Assembly (NCBI GenBank): GCA_030267965.1
Contig: BRYA01000359.1
Location: forward strand, 8,942-31,058
Direction: 5' to 3'
Source: Triparma columacea
Lineage: Eukaryota; Sar; Bolidophyceae; Parmales; Triparmaceae
Length of the DNA stretch: 22,117 bases
A program made the position numbers and the translations under genes. Positions 9,801 through 21,220 of the stretch are shown here, piece after piece. A model generated the notes under the pieces. It saw only the letters and a program-made list of their open reading frames with translations. It made no database searches and was not told the origin of the DNA. Numbering within the stretch: the stretch's first letter is position 1; each line of letters starts with the position of its first letter.

Positions 9801-12800
9801 AACGGGCTCCAAACTAGGGTCGAGCTCCTCCAAGACATCCTGCAGAAGAATGGGAGATCCGTATGTGATGGCATTCTCCACGTCCCTCAAGAAGTCCTTC
9901 ATCTTCAAGTCGATGATCTTCAGGTCACGCTTGTACATCTTCCTGATCCACTTGTTGGCCTGGCCCTGAGGGTCAATCATGAGCGGCCACCTACTGCACC
10001 TCGTAACGATGACTCCGTTCTCGGTACTGAATTGGTCCTTTGGAAGACCGTCGATGTTCCAGTCCCTCACGTCCGTGGGGTTGGCCAAAAACTTGTCGAA
10101 CTTAAAGTTCTCGCTTGTGGGAAGAGAGCTGCTCTTGACCGCCTTTACCCAGTTTCCGACGAGCTCCGTCCTGTAGACAGTATCGAAGGGACCCGCGTAA
10201 CTCAAGAAGCCAGACGCAATCAAACTATCCCCAACCAGATCCTTGATGCTCTTCTCGAAACCACCGACGCTCGCCGACCACCTCTCGTACTCGCCGCTCA
10301 GCCCGTTAATGAGCTTCTCGGCCTTTTCTAAATTCGTCTTGAGCAAGTCGGCCTCGTCCTTCAGTGCCTTCTCTTCAGCCTTGCTCTTCTCAAAATTAGC
10401 GTTAAGCTCGGCAACCTTGGCCTCGACAATCGCAAGGGCGTCCTTCGCTTTCTTTAAGTCGGCCTGCTTGACAGCCAGGGTCTTCTGCGCTGACTTGAGC
10501 TTGGCCCTCTTGGGGGCCACTTCCTTGGCAACATTGGCGTAAAGGAAGATGGCGTGACACCACACGCACAACGCTCCGGCAGCAACACTAACAGCCTTGA
10601 TGGCGTCCGCAGTGAAATCGGGCCTCGTGATGTACTTCCTGGCCTTATTGATGATACTGTCCTTGATATTGTTTTTGTCAAAGCCCTTGATCTGGGCAAG
10701 GAAATCGGAGGCGCCAATTGCCTTCTTGGCACTAGCCCAGTCAGTCTTATTGCCCATGAAGATCATCACGCACTCCAAGGTCGTCGCAACGGGCTTGGGG
10801 GGACTGGCATAAGCCTTGATCTCACTGATACTACCCTTGTCAAGCTTATCAACCTCCTCCATGGCCTTCTCGAGGGCGGGCATAGCGACAGCAAGGTCGG
10901 CCTCGGCGTCGGCGGCAATCGCCATGCACTCCTTCTCCTCCTTTCCGATCCTCAAACTGTCGGCCTCCACGGTCTTCTTCTGTTCATCGGCTGTACGCTT
11001 CTCCCCCACAATGACAACAAGAAGCTTCTCGCACTCCTGCTGACTCTTGTCGACAATGACCTGCTTCTCCTTGAGTTCAATTGACATTGTCTGCACCTGC
11101 TCCTTGCCCTCGTCAAGCTTCTCAAGACCGTTGCTCAGCTTGTTCCTCTGTTCGCCAAGCTCCTTCCTCTTCTCAGCCAGCAGTTCGAGGTAACCCTTGA
11201 CGAGCTCAAGGTAGTTGGTAGGGGTCACATAGTTGTACCTCTTGAGCTCCTCGACCATCTTCTCGGAGGCAGTGATGACGGAGAGATGCGTGATGGCAAA
11301 GACCTTAGCAATGTCGATCCTGTGCTTCTCCTCCTCGAGCTGAATTTCAGCCAAGAACTTGGTGGCGACCTCCGTGAGGGCGTCCTCGGGCCAGGTGTGG
11401 AACCAGTCGATCGTCGTGCAGTTCACAAGTCCGGGGTACTGCCTGCACCTCGTCCTGAACCCTGCTCCGATCGGGGACATGGCAAGGATAACATGAAGGT
11501 TGCTCCTAACCCTGTTGATGAAGAACTTCCACATATTGTCGGGAGTCTCGTCGATCCCCGCCTGGACGCAGCCCTTCCTGACTCCATCGTACACGTTCCC
11601 TAGCTCCTCCTTGGGGAAGAGGTTAGGGACCTCTCCGCTGGAGAGGATGTTGTTGACATCCTCCAAGAAACTCTCCTCCTTGATCTGAGTGTCATTGAAG
11701 AGGAATGTTGTGGCCTTGTTGTCACAACCGGCCCTCAAGTATAGGCGCTTGATGTCCTCCCTGAACTCGACGCTCCTGTACTGCTTGGTGATTTCGATAG
11801 TGAAAACGTCGATTTCGGCAGTGAAACTGGCGAGCCTCGTGAGACTCTGCCTTCCACTCCCTCCGACTCCCACAAGCATCATGTTTCCGCGGCTCTGCTT
11901 TAAGATGCGGTGAATGCGGCAAATATGCTTGATAGCGTCGTCGAAGAGGACGAGATTCATTGCGAGCAGTTTGGGCTCCATGTTGTAGTCCTCCAGCTTC
12001 TCCTCAAGGAAGTGTTTGAGTTTCGAGATGCTGGTAACCTCCTCGTACGGCAGAACGTCTGACTCTTTCATGAAACTGCAAAAAATAGGACCCGTCTCAG
12101 GGTCGACGGACTCGTCCATCAGGCCATCCCAGCTGTAATCGAAGACGTCCTTCATCGTCTTGGTGAGAATCTGCACAAACTTCACCTCGTCCTTCTGAGA
12201 GTCCTTGAGGAACCTGTCGCTCATTGCCCTCATGCACTCGTGGGCCCAAAGCTTGACCATGGAATCCTTGCTGTCAATGAAGGTCCTGTCGCACTGAACA
12301 ATTCCCTGCACGACCTTGGCAATGTCACGCATGTTGAAAAGGTAGTGGGACTTCGCAGGAGTTGGGAGGAAGCTTTCGATGACGTCCTTGTACACCCCAA
12401 GGGTTGCCCTCGCGATGAATGATCCCATGGGCTTGATCTCGTTCTCAAACTCGCTGAGCTTGGGAGTGAGGATGCTCTCGAAGATCCTGATGACCTGGCT
12501 GTCGCTGGGCTCCGCGCAGTAAAGCAAGCTAAACCTCGCCTGGGTCCGAAACGAAATGACCTCCCTCCCACCTGTGGGAGGTGCCATGGCGGCGACAATC
12601 TGGGAATCCAAAACATTCCTCCACATGCACTTTTCCCTATCGTACCATCCTCCGTAGTCCATCCAAAGACGGAGAAGCTCAAGGGGGGGCTGAAAAGGGC
12701 TCTCGCCACTTGTCTTTTTGGGCATGTTTAGATCGTCGACGAAGACAACCGCCTGCTTTCCTCCCTGGGGGCCAACCTTGTCCTTACTCCTCTTCTCCAT

Positions 12801-15800
12801 GATCGATTCGATGATAGCCTGAGTTGTGCCGCTGTCAGTAGCGGAGGAGAAGTTGATGATCAAGGAAGTGTGGGTCTCGGGAAGAGCCTGAAGCATAGCC
12901 TGGCAGAGGACGGTCTTTCCTGTTCCAGTGTTTCCGCTCACGAGCACCCTCTTCTTGTTGTTAACGAGAGAAGTTAAAACGTAGGAGTTTCTGATAGTGT
13001 CGATAGTGGGGACTATGAACTGACTGAACTCGGCGCCTTTCCTTGGCCTCCAGTTGGTGAGTTTGCTTTCCCAAAGCTCGAAGTCCTGCTTCTTGGTGTC
13101 TATGAAGTAGTCATAGACGGTCTGCATTGGAGGGAACTGAGCCTCGATCTCACGAAGGCACTGGTCGAGAAGCACCCTGGACCCCTCGTCAGCAGCGGCC
13201 ATGACAGTCCAGATCATTGAGAACACAAACCACTTTTCGCAAATCTGCTGATACTTGGCTGGCTGCTCGCCTTCAACCTTTTGAACGCCGTTCGCAGGGA
13301 CAGCGAGAGTATCGTAGAGGTCGATGAGAGACTTGACAGCGTTGAAGTCATTGATAGGAACTGGCTCCTTGCAGTTGTGGTCCTTGAAGTCGAGGATTTT
13401 CACCACGTACTTGTTGAAGAGCTCCTTGTGGAAAGCGGCGTCTTCGGCGCTATCCGCGAACTTCCTCTTGATCCAGCTCTCCATGTAAGGCACCCAGCCC
13501 ATAGAATTCGGGTCGATGTAAATCATACCGGCACGGGAGACGGTGGCGGGGGAGGCGACGGCGAGGTCCTCAACCTCGAAGAGCAAGGCCATGCTATTGG
13601 TAAGAGGGATTCTGTCTCCGTTGATGAGGGTAAGGATCTTGTTGTCGTCCATAACAGAGTTCATGGACTCGATCCACATCGCGTCGATGGGCCCATCGAA
13701 GAGAATCCACTTCTCGTCGGGTTTGTCATCCTCAGCGCACTTCTTGAAGATAGTGGAAAGGATACCGTCTGCCCATTCGAATGTCTGGAGATCATACGCT
13801 CCGTACAATTCGGAGAGGGTGATGGTCTTGGAGTTGATTACGTGAACAGATACCGGGAAGACGTCCGCCTCCTTGTCCTCCTTGCTCATGGAAGTCTTGG
13901 CCTGAGTGAGAGTTTTCCAGACGGTCGATTTACCGCTCAGGGTGCCTCCAACAAGCATGTTGCAGTGACGAGTGAGTTGAGAATCGTAAAGCTGGATAAT
14001 TTTCCCGAGGAGGAAGGGGTGCTTCTGAAGGCCATTCCTGTCCAAATCGCGCTCGAGAGCGACCTGAAGGCTACCGTACTCGGAAGTAGGGAGCTCCAGG
14101 CCCGGAAATAGGTCGCCGAGAAGCAGGCGGAAGAGTACAAGGTCGTCCTCGATGAACTTGGGAAGGTTCATGTCACGGAGGGCCCTCATGAGGATGGACT
14201 CCTCGTTCACACTCGCATCGGCGCGCTTGAGCGAACCGGCCATGTTGAGCACGGCCTTAAGGTTACGGAGACCGTAATCGTAGTGGTCCTGCTTGGAAAG
14301 CTGCTGCTGCATGAGGCTGTAGAGGGTGATGGTCTTCTTGGCGAGGGCCCTGGCCTCGGCGAAACCCTCGGCGGCGAGCATCACCTCGGCAATGAGGTTG
14401 AGGTCGGGAGCCATCATCGCAACGGGGCGCATGAGAGCCTTGAGGTTGTCGGGGAGGGCTGTACGTCCTGCGTAACCCGGGTTCATGGTAATAAAGATTC
14501 CCGCCTCCATGGAGCAGGGTATGATCTGCCCCATGAAGCTGAAGGGACTTTGGTGAGCACGCTGCGCATTAACGATGCTCAAAACTTGCATAGCCACGAC
14601 GGAAATAACCTCAATCTTGATACGGTTGAACTCGTCAAAGCAGCCCCAACTTCCAGACTGGCACAGGCCAGAGAAGATACGGCCGACGGACTTGTAGTCC
14701 ATTCCGTCGGAGCAATTGATGACAACGACGTACTTGGCAAGGTTCTTTCCGAGGTCCTTCACAGTTTCCGTCTTTCCAGTACCCGCAGGTCCCAGGGGAT
14801 TTCCACCACGGTGCAAGAACATCGCAGTTAGCAGGGTGAGCACGCAACGGTCCGTGAGCGGTGTGACGACCAACCTTCCGTTGTTGCCCTGATACTCGTA
14901 AGAGTAAGAAAGAGTGCAGTTCGTCTGCTTGACGATGCAGGTTCCAAAGGGTCCCTCGTCCTTGTTGAAGATGAAACGAAGCTGCGACAGCCATTCAAAG
15001 TCCTGAACATTGGAGCAGTTGGCCTTGATCATGCGCTCCATCACATCACGGTTGTGGATCTCCATAGTGATGAGGGCGACGGTCTTCTTACGGTCGATCT
15101 TGCCGAGCTTGGTGTCGCGGACGAGATCGGTGAGTCTGTTGAGGTAACCAACTTGCTTCTTCTTGAGGGACTTCATGGCGTTCTTGTTGCCGCCGGAAAT
15201 GGAGTTGAGGGCCTTGGAGCAATCAGAGGTCCAGCCGATTGCCCCAGTGGTGATAAGCAAACCTCCCTGCCACTGCTTCACCCAGTTCTCCTTCTTCTTC
15301 CCCTTGTACCCCTGAATGCAAAGATTGAGGAGCCTTTGGAGCCCAAGTTTCATTGCATTCTCGACCTCCACGAGCCAGAGCTCCACTGCGTCCTTAAGCT
15401 CGACGAAATCGAAGAACTTGTCAGCAGCGCTAGGGTCGTGGCGCTGGAATGTCATGGTCTCGCCATCTGGGGAGATGCCTCCCTTGGCATGGCAGATTCC
15501 GTCGTCGCCGTAGGGGAAGGCAAGCATCAAGGTCTTGATTCCCTCGAAGCACTTCTTAATGTGCTTCTGCACCTCCTTGGGATTCTTGGACTGCCCAAGG
15601 ATCTCGAGAAGGTCGTCGTCGGAGACGAAGTAGAAACGAGGGAAGAGCATCCTCTTGGTCTCAAGGTACTGGTCGAGAGACTTTTGGATCTGCGATTGAG
15701 AAGAATTAGGTGTGTTAGGTGAGGTTGAAATATACTGTCATGGCACTCGTCAGAACTGACCTTCTCGAGCTTGTTGTCAAACTCAGTAACCTCGTCAAGC

Positions 15801-18800
15801 ATGCCGGGGACGCTGCAGGCCTCCTGTGCGTTAGGCCCAGTATTTTTCTTGTCGTCGGTTGTGTGTTTCGTCTGAGTGTATACCCTGGCCATAATCTCTT
15901 TGAAGCCGTTGTTCACAGTAACGAAGAGGGCGTGCTCCTCCGGGAGCTGCTTCGAGATGTCGCCACCGGCCATGAAAATGCTCTCGAGGTACATCCACTT
16001 CCTCTGAACGGTGAGAATCATTTCCACAATCTCGGAAGTCAGTGAGAGCATCTTGTCAAGCGAGTCGATGCTCTCCTTGAAGGAGTTGTAGTACTTGGAC
16101 GCCTTCTGAGAGGATAGCTCGACGGCGTCGTCCTCAAGGAACTGGAACAAATCGTCAGTAGAGACGATCTTGAAGGTGTCCTTGTACTCGGCCATGCAAA
16201 TCGGGACGTCCTTCCAGCGCTCCGTGATCTCGGCGATCTTCCTCTCCATGGTCAGCTCCTTGTTGGCGTTGGCAGACATTTCCCCGATAAAGTCGGCGTA
16301 GTTGTGAAGACCGAGGGAGAAAATCTTGTCAAGGGTGAACTCCTGCGAGTCCTGGTCGAAGTCCTTGCTGATTTCCTTCTTAAGGGAAGACCAGTGGCGA
16401 GGGCGAAGGGCCTCTGAACGGAGGTCCTGGATGAGAGGCAAAGTCTGCTTGAACTGGTCGACCTTATTCCTCATTGCGGACCAAACTCCCCAAGACGCGA
16501 TTTCTCTGCGAAGCTTGCCGATGGTCTTGGTGTAGTTGCCGGAGGCAAGCTCCATCTCTTCCACGTCGAGAGAGCGGAAGACACCTCCGCGCCACTTATC
16601 CCAAACGGTGTCCCAGTCCGACTGCAAAGTCCAAATCTTGTTCATGAATTCGAGGTCGCGCTCGGTATCCTTCATCTGCGATGAGCGAAGTGCGTGTGTA
16701 GGAAGGGGGGGGGGGGAGGGGGAAGGGGGGGGGGAGTCAGAATTATGCTGGGGCGTGAAATGTTCCTCATCTTTTCTTCCTCACCTCCTTGTGCTCAATC
16801 ATATCAATGCCAAAGATGTCGAGTCCGGGTTTCAGGGAAGCTTGCAGGGCCCTCGCGTCAGTGGCTTTACCTTTATATTCCTCAATGAGGGCAAAGGCCT
16901 GCTCCTTGGTGAAATCAGCCTTGTAAGGGAGTGAAACGACGATCTGTTTCCTGAGTTCGATGACGTGAGTGGAGTAAGACTCCACGGAGGTCTCGAGGTC
17001 GCGTTTCATGTTGACCTTGGACTTCTCGAGCATCTTCTCGACATCCCCTAACATCCCGTTGAAACTCTGCCACTCAACCTCGAGGTTGTCGAGCATGAGG
17101 TGCTCTTCGTCTGTAATCTGAACATCGAATCTCGAAAGGGTGCTGTACATGTCCTCGAGGGGTCCGAACTTCTTCTGGATCTCGGGAAGGTCTGTCTTGA
17201 GGTCGCGCATTAAGTTGATTGAATCTGACAGGGCGTCGAGGTTCAGGGGGGGCGTCGTGAGCTTCTTCGTGTTTGACTCGAAAAGGGAGTGGAGGTCCCT
17301 GAGCTGCTGAAAGGCATTTTGGTTGAGGAGGCCGGTGAGCTTGTTCTGCCAGACGGTGCAGTGGTTGACGAGGGAAGTCTTGAGGAGAGTACAATCGATT
17401 TTGATAAAGTTGATTGTGTGCGAAATCTCCTCGGTAGTGATTTCCGTCTGCTGGTCCTTGTACCGGGTGACGTCGTTGTCGTAGGACTTGAGAGGGCGAT
17501 TGGCTTTGGCGTAGCGCCTGATAAAGGACTCCTTGTCCATCTCCCAGAGAGGCTTATACTTGTCCCAGTAGGAGAGGTACTTCTGCAGCTCAGTCGCAGA
17601 GGCACTCATGCCGTTCATGATGGAGACGACAATCTTGAGGGTGTCCTCGTCTTGCGAAATGATGGAATAGAAAGTCTCCTGGTCGTCTTTCTTGTCCTCA
17701 GCCTCCGCCTCATCAGTGAGGACGGCGTGGTTGAGGCGAGGGACGACACCGAGGCACGAAATAAGCTCCTTGGCGACGATGTTCACCACGTGCGTAAGGT
17801 TGATCATGGTCGGCCTGTAGTCGACGCGGTTGTTTTCGAGGACAATGTTGACCCGGAACAGCGTCTGGGGCTCGGTCTTAGCGTCGCCATTGATGGCCTT
17901 CGAAAGCTCTTGGAGTGACTTCTTCACCGTAGTCCTCAGCGCCAGCTCGACGGAGGCGTCGGTGTTGATACAGAAGGAGCGCCACTCGCGGCGAACCTCC
18001 CCCGAGCCGTCCTTGAAGTTGACGTACACCTCCTTCATGGTCTGCTTGATCTCCTTGTAGGCACGCTCCAGGATAAGCTTGACGCGGACCCTGTACTCAT
18101 TTTGCTTAGATTCGAAGACGCCCTCGTCGTAAACCATGTTCTTGTCAATCTTGACGAGGAGCATAGAGGAGATCTGCTTGCAGTTCTTGGCGATGATGTC
18201 CTTTCCGGCGTGGAAGCGCTTCACAATGTCGTGGGTCTCGGAAGACTGCAAGCAGCAGTCGCGAACGTAGTACTCGGTGACGCCGCGGGAGGCCCAGGTA
18301 AGCTGCTTGAGACCCTGGTTGATACGCTTGTCGAGGCGGCGGATGTGATCCGTAAAGAGGCGGCGCTCGTCAGTGGAGAGGTCGGAAAGGATGTCGTTGT
18401 AAGCGCGGACGACCAGCATCACGTGCTCGCGCATAATGCGGAGCTTCTCGCGCTGGTTGCAAATATCATGCGCCACATACGGGATCGTGAACTCCCCGTG
18501 GAACTTCTCCCAGTAGTGGACCTCAGTGAAGAGTGCCAGCAGCTGCTGGTCGAAGTTGCAGACCAGGTGGCCGAGGGGCACATCAAACTGCTCAGACTCT
18601 GCCACTGAGGTAATCTTTTTTATCAGGGGCTGCTCAAGGCGCTTCTGCAGCTCGGTGGAGTCAATCGCTTCGAGAGTTTCGACCCAGTTCTGGTAGTGCT
18701 GCGACTTGAAGTCGTTCAGGACGCCCATGAGCTTGTTGAAAACTTCCCCGGCCTCGATGGACTCCCTCGTTGAGACGAGATACTTTGCGCCCTGCAGCAT

Positions 18801-21101
18801 AGCCCAGGCTTCTTGGACCATGACGGACAGGGACCTCGCCCAGAGCGCGGTACCCGCATACTGCGGCTCGTTGGGGCGCAGGGGCGGAGACTTTCGCTGC
18901 TCGTCGAACTCCGACCTAATGAGCTGGCATTGCTTGATGAAGAGACTGTAAATGTCTGCTGTCTTCTTCTCTACGCACCTCTTGATCCCAAGCCTCTTCG
19001 CGAGACTGTAGAAGATCTCGAGAAGTATAACTCCGGCGGATACTTGGGTCACACCGTCGAACGCTGTTGTGATCACATTGGCGTACATTACCTCGAGGTC
19101 CTGCAAAGAGCGAGGCGAGTCCGCGGAAATTGTTGCGTTAACGTGTTAGGTTTGTGAAAAGATGCTCATATCGTCCAGCGGTGAGCACATTAAGATCGCT
19201 ACAAACAATCTTACCTTCACCCCATTCTTGAAGTAATTGTAGTCATCGTGCCAGCGGGAGGTCTTGACGTCAAGGATCTCGTAGTCGAGCTTGCGTAGGC
19301 GCTCGATCTGGGTCTCGAAGCTCGCCTCGATATCGAGGAGGGCTTTGGTGATCTCGGCCCCCTTGGTTCCCCCGAACTCGGGCAGAGGTCCGCTCTCCCC
19401 CTTGGTGCTGCTGGACTTCCTAGCGAACTGGATCTGCCCTTCACAGACCTCGAGGAGGTCGCGGCAGCGCTGTACGAAAGCGTCGATCTGTGCGAATATC
19501 GACGCCTCGTCGAAGTTCCACTTCTGGGCACCCGATCCTGGGGTCAGATTGATTGCCTTTGCGGTGCGGCGGTAAATTTGCTTCCACGCAACTCCGCAGC
19601 GGATGGTCTCGTCAAGGGATACCATTGAGGCCTCCACGTCGCCCTTGAATATCTCGTCGAGAGATATCTGGTCGCAGCACCTGCGGATGATCTGGTTGGA
19701 GATCTTCCTGAGGAGGCCGGTTAGGCGGTCCTCGGTGTTGTAAAACTTCGAAAGGGTGGAAATCATACGAATGCAATGGAGGAGGGAGGGAAGGATTGAG
19801 GGTATTTGCTTGGGCTCAGCAGCGGCGAGCTTCTGGCAGGGCTCGGTTATTAGCTCGAGAAACTTCAGGTTGTCCTCAGCCTAGGGTCGGGAGGAGAGGG
19901 GGGAGGGAAGGAGAGGAATGGGGGGGGGGGGGGGGGGTTAGCATATTACCTTGCTGGCGTGGGTATATGTTAGCCGTCTTTAATCCTCACCTCGACTGAT
20001 CCCTCCTTGATCCTCTGGCTCAAAGTTTCGAACGGTCCAAGGTAGCTACTCTTCGCAGCCTCAAGCACCGCCACGACCTTCTTGACGTCGTCACGGTGGA
20101 GCTGGGCGGAGATACCGGAGAGGTCAACGGTCCGGGAACGCCAGAAGTTGATTTCCTCGAGAGGGCCGGAAATTTCAGAGTTGTCGTTTTCATGATTGTT
20201 GACGACCTGAGCGGGAGGGGGGATGGGAGGGGTGGGGTGGGGGGGCGACCAAAGGGTTGCGTTAGGGACGTGCAGTGCAATAGGTTGCTTTGCTGATTGT
20301 GTTCTGCGCAACTATTCTCACCTCCTTGATCTGACGGGTCCAGTGGATCACGATGGAGTCCAGCTGTTGAACGAGATCCTTGTCCTTGGCGGCTTTTGAG
20401 ATGTCCGTTATTTCCTCTCCAGGTAGGTACAGCACTGTCTTACCGTTGCTCGCGTTAGCAGCCTCCGTGAGGGACGCCATGAACCTGTGGTAGTGCCCAG
20501 TGAAGTCCTTCTTGATGGACTCAGGCCAGGCAGTGGTGGTGAAGATCTGGGAGGAGAAGACTCCGTCCATCAGGCGGAGGAGAGAGTGGACGGAGGAGGC
20601 CGAGAGGGTCCCGAACTCGACTAGGGAGCCAATGTTTGAGGATGTTACGGACTCGTTTTCAGGGCGGATGAAGTAGCAGATTTCCTGGAAAGATAGCGGT
20701 AATTGCGCGGGATGTATGTAAGGGTGTGTTGACAGTTGTGATTGAAGTGGTCAAGAAACCTAGTGCCCATACCCAAGAGAGCTAAAATCCAATAGCCTTA
20801 ACGCTGGCGGTTGAAATGGTTCATGACTTACCTTGGCATCCTGGAGCGGTAGAGCCTCAAAATTGTTTGTAGCGATAACTAAGGACTTCCCGTCCTCTGT
20901 CATGGCCGCAATCATTCTTCTAGTGTTTGGATTGGAGATAAAGTCGATACTGCTTTCATCGTGCTCCATGGTCCACTTTGAGCTGTCATATCCCTTCAGG
21001 AGGATGCGGGCTTGTATCCATGTTATGCAGGCGTCGTATTGAGAGTGAACGGCACTCGTGGCTGGGGGAGCGCCTTCGGCGGCTTCTGAGGCTTCAGCCA
21101 T
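6867..21101 (-). CDS. DNAH2: Axonemal dynein heavy chain, probably inner-arm I1/f beta (DNAH2-like)
   Basis: Seven exons join in frame, every intron phase 0: 21101-20832, 20684-20322, 20206-19991, 19880-19215, 19100-16785, 16675-15761 and 15689-6867, giving 4522 residues, a full-length heavy chain. The tail (to about 1250) holds IHWTRQIKE, FWRSRTVDLSGI and FVQRCRDLLEVCEGQIQFAR; the linker follows to about 1650. Walker A sites: AAA1 GPAGTGKT (1882), AAA2 GGTLSGKS (2163), AAA3 GNTGTGKT (2501), AAA4 GVGGSGRQS (2856, Arg in place of Lys, common in axonemal dyneins). AAA1 Walker B is CFDEFN. The stalk and microtubule-binding tip (SPPKPV) span about 3080-3385. AAA5, AAA6 and a C-terminal cap end at LLLSTSV. 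The protein would be the ATP-driven motor of flagellar doublets. The cap (MPIIHFKPSDGKKKS, then YPVRTGSRERPSYV) recalls DNAH2 best from memory; an outer-arm class is less likely but not excluded. Confidence 0.96.
15690..15760 (-). other. Dynein intron 6 (71 nt, shortest)
   Basis: GTCAGT donor and AATCGCAG acceptor, with CCTAACAC between. Splicing joins NKLEK to IQKSLDQYLETKR, a junction that reads as continuous dynein linker. This is the 3'-most intron; the following exon is 8823 nt. Confidence 0.9.
16676..16784 (-). other. Dynein intron 5 with interrupted poly-C tract
   Basis: 109 nt, GTGAGG donor and CATCGCAG acceptor. The plus strand shows G runs at 16705-16716 and 16725-16734, which are a pyrimidine tract in the pre-mRNA. 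The best branch-site candidate is TTCTGAC rather than CTAAC. It joins IEHKE to MKDTERDLEF. Confidence 0.88.
19881..19990 (-). other. Dynein intron 3 with 18-C tract beside branch site
   Basis: 110 nt, GTGAGG donor and ACCCTAG acceptor. TGCTAAC is followed immediately by 18 C (plus-strand G run 19920-19937), the same arrangement as in intron 1 of the left-edge gene. A second CTAAC lies nearer the donor. Splicing joins GSVE to AEDNLKFLELITEP, the expected tail sequence. Confidence 0.88.
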
Positions 21102-21220
21102 GCCTGTTTTAAAAAAAATGTCCAGGTAAAAAGGGTGTTGTGAGGAAACCCCGTTGTTCGGACTCGGGCTGGAAACTTTTGCTCAAGGTTTCCATCATTG
21201 TTGTTGTACTGTATGTATGT
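21102..21220. promoter_or_regulatory. Short divergent region between dynein and right-edge gene
   Basis: Only 119 bp lie between the dynein ATG (21101, minus) and the first in-frame ATG of the plus-strand frame (21221); 173 bp if translation starts at 21275. A run of 8 A lies next to the dynein start. No TATA box or X-box is evident. A shared promoter is inferred from the spacing alone. Confidence 0.45.
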
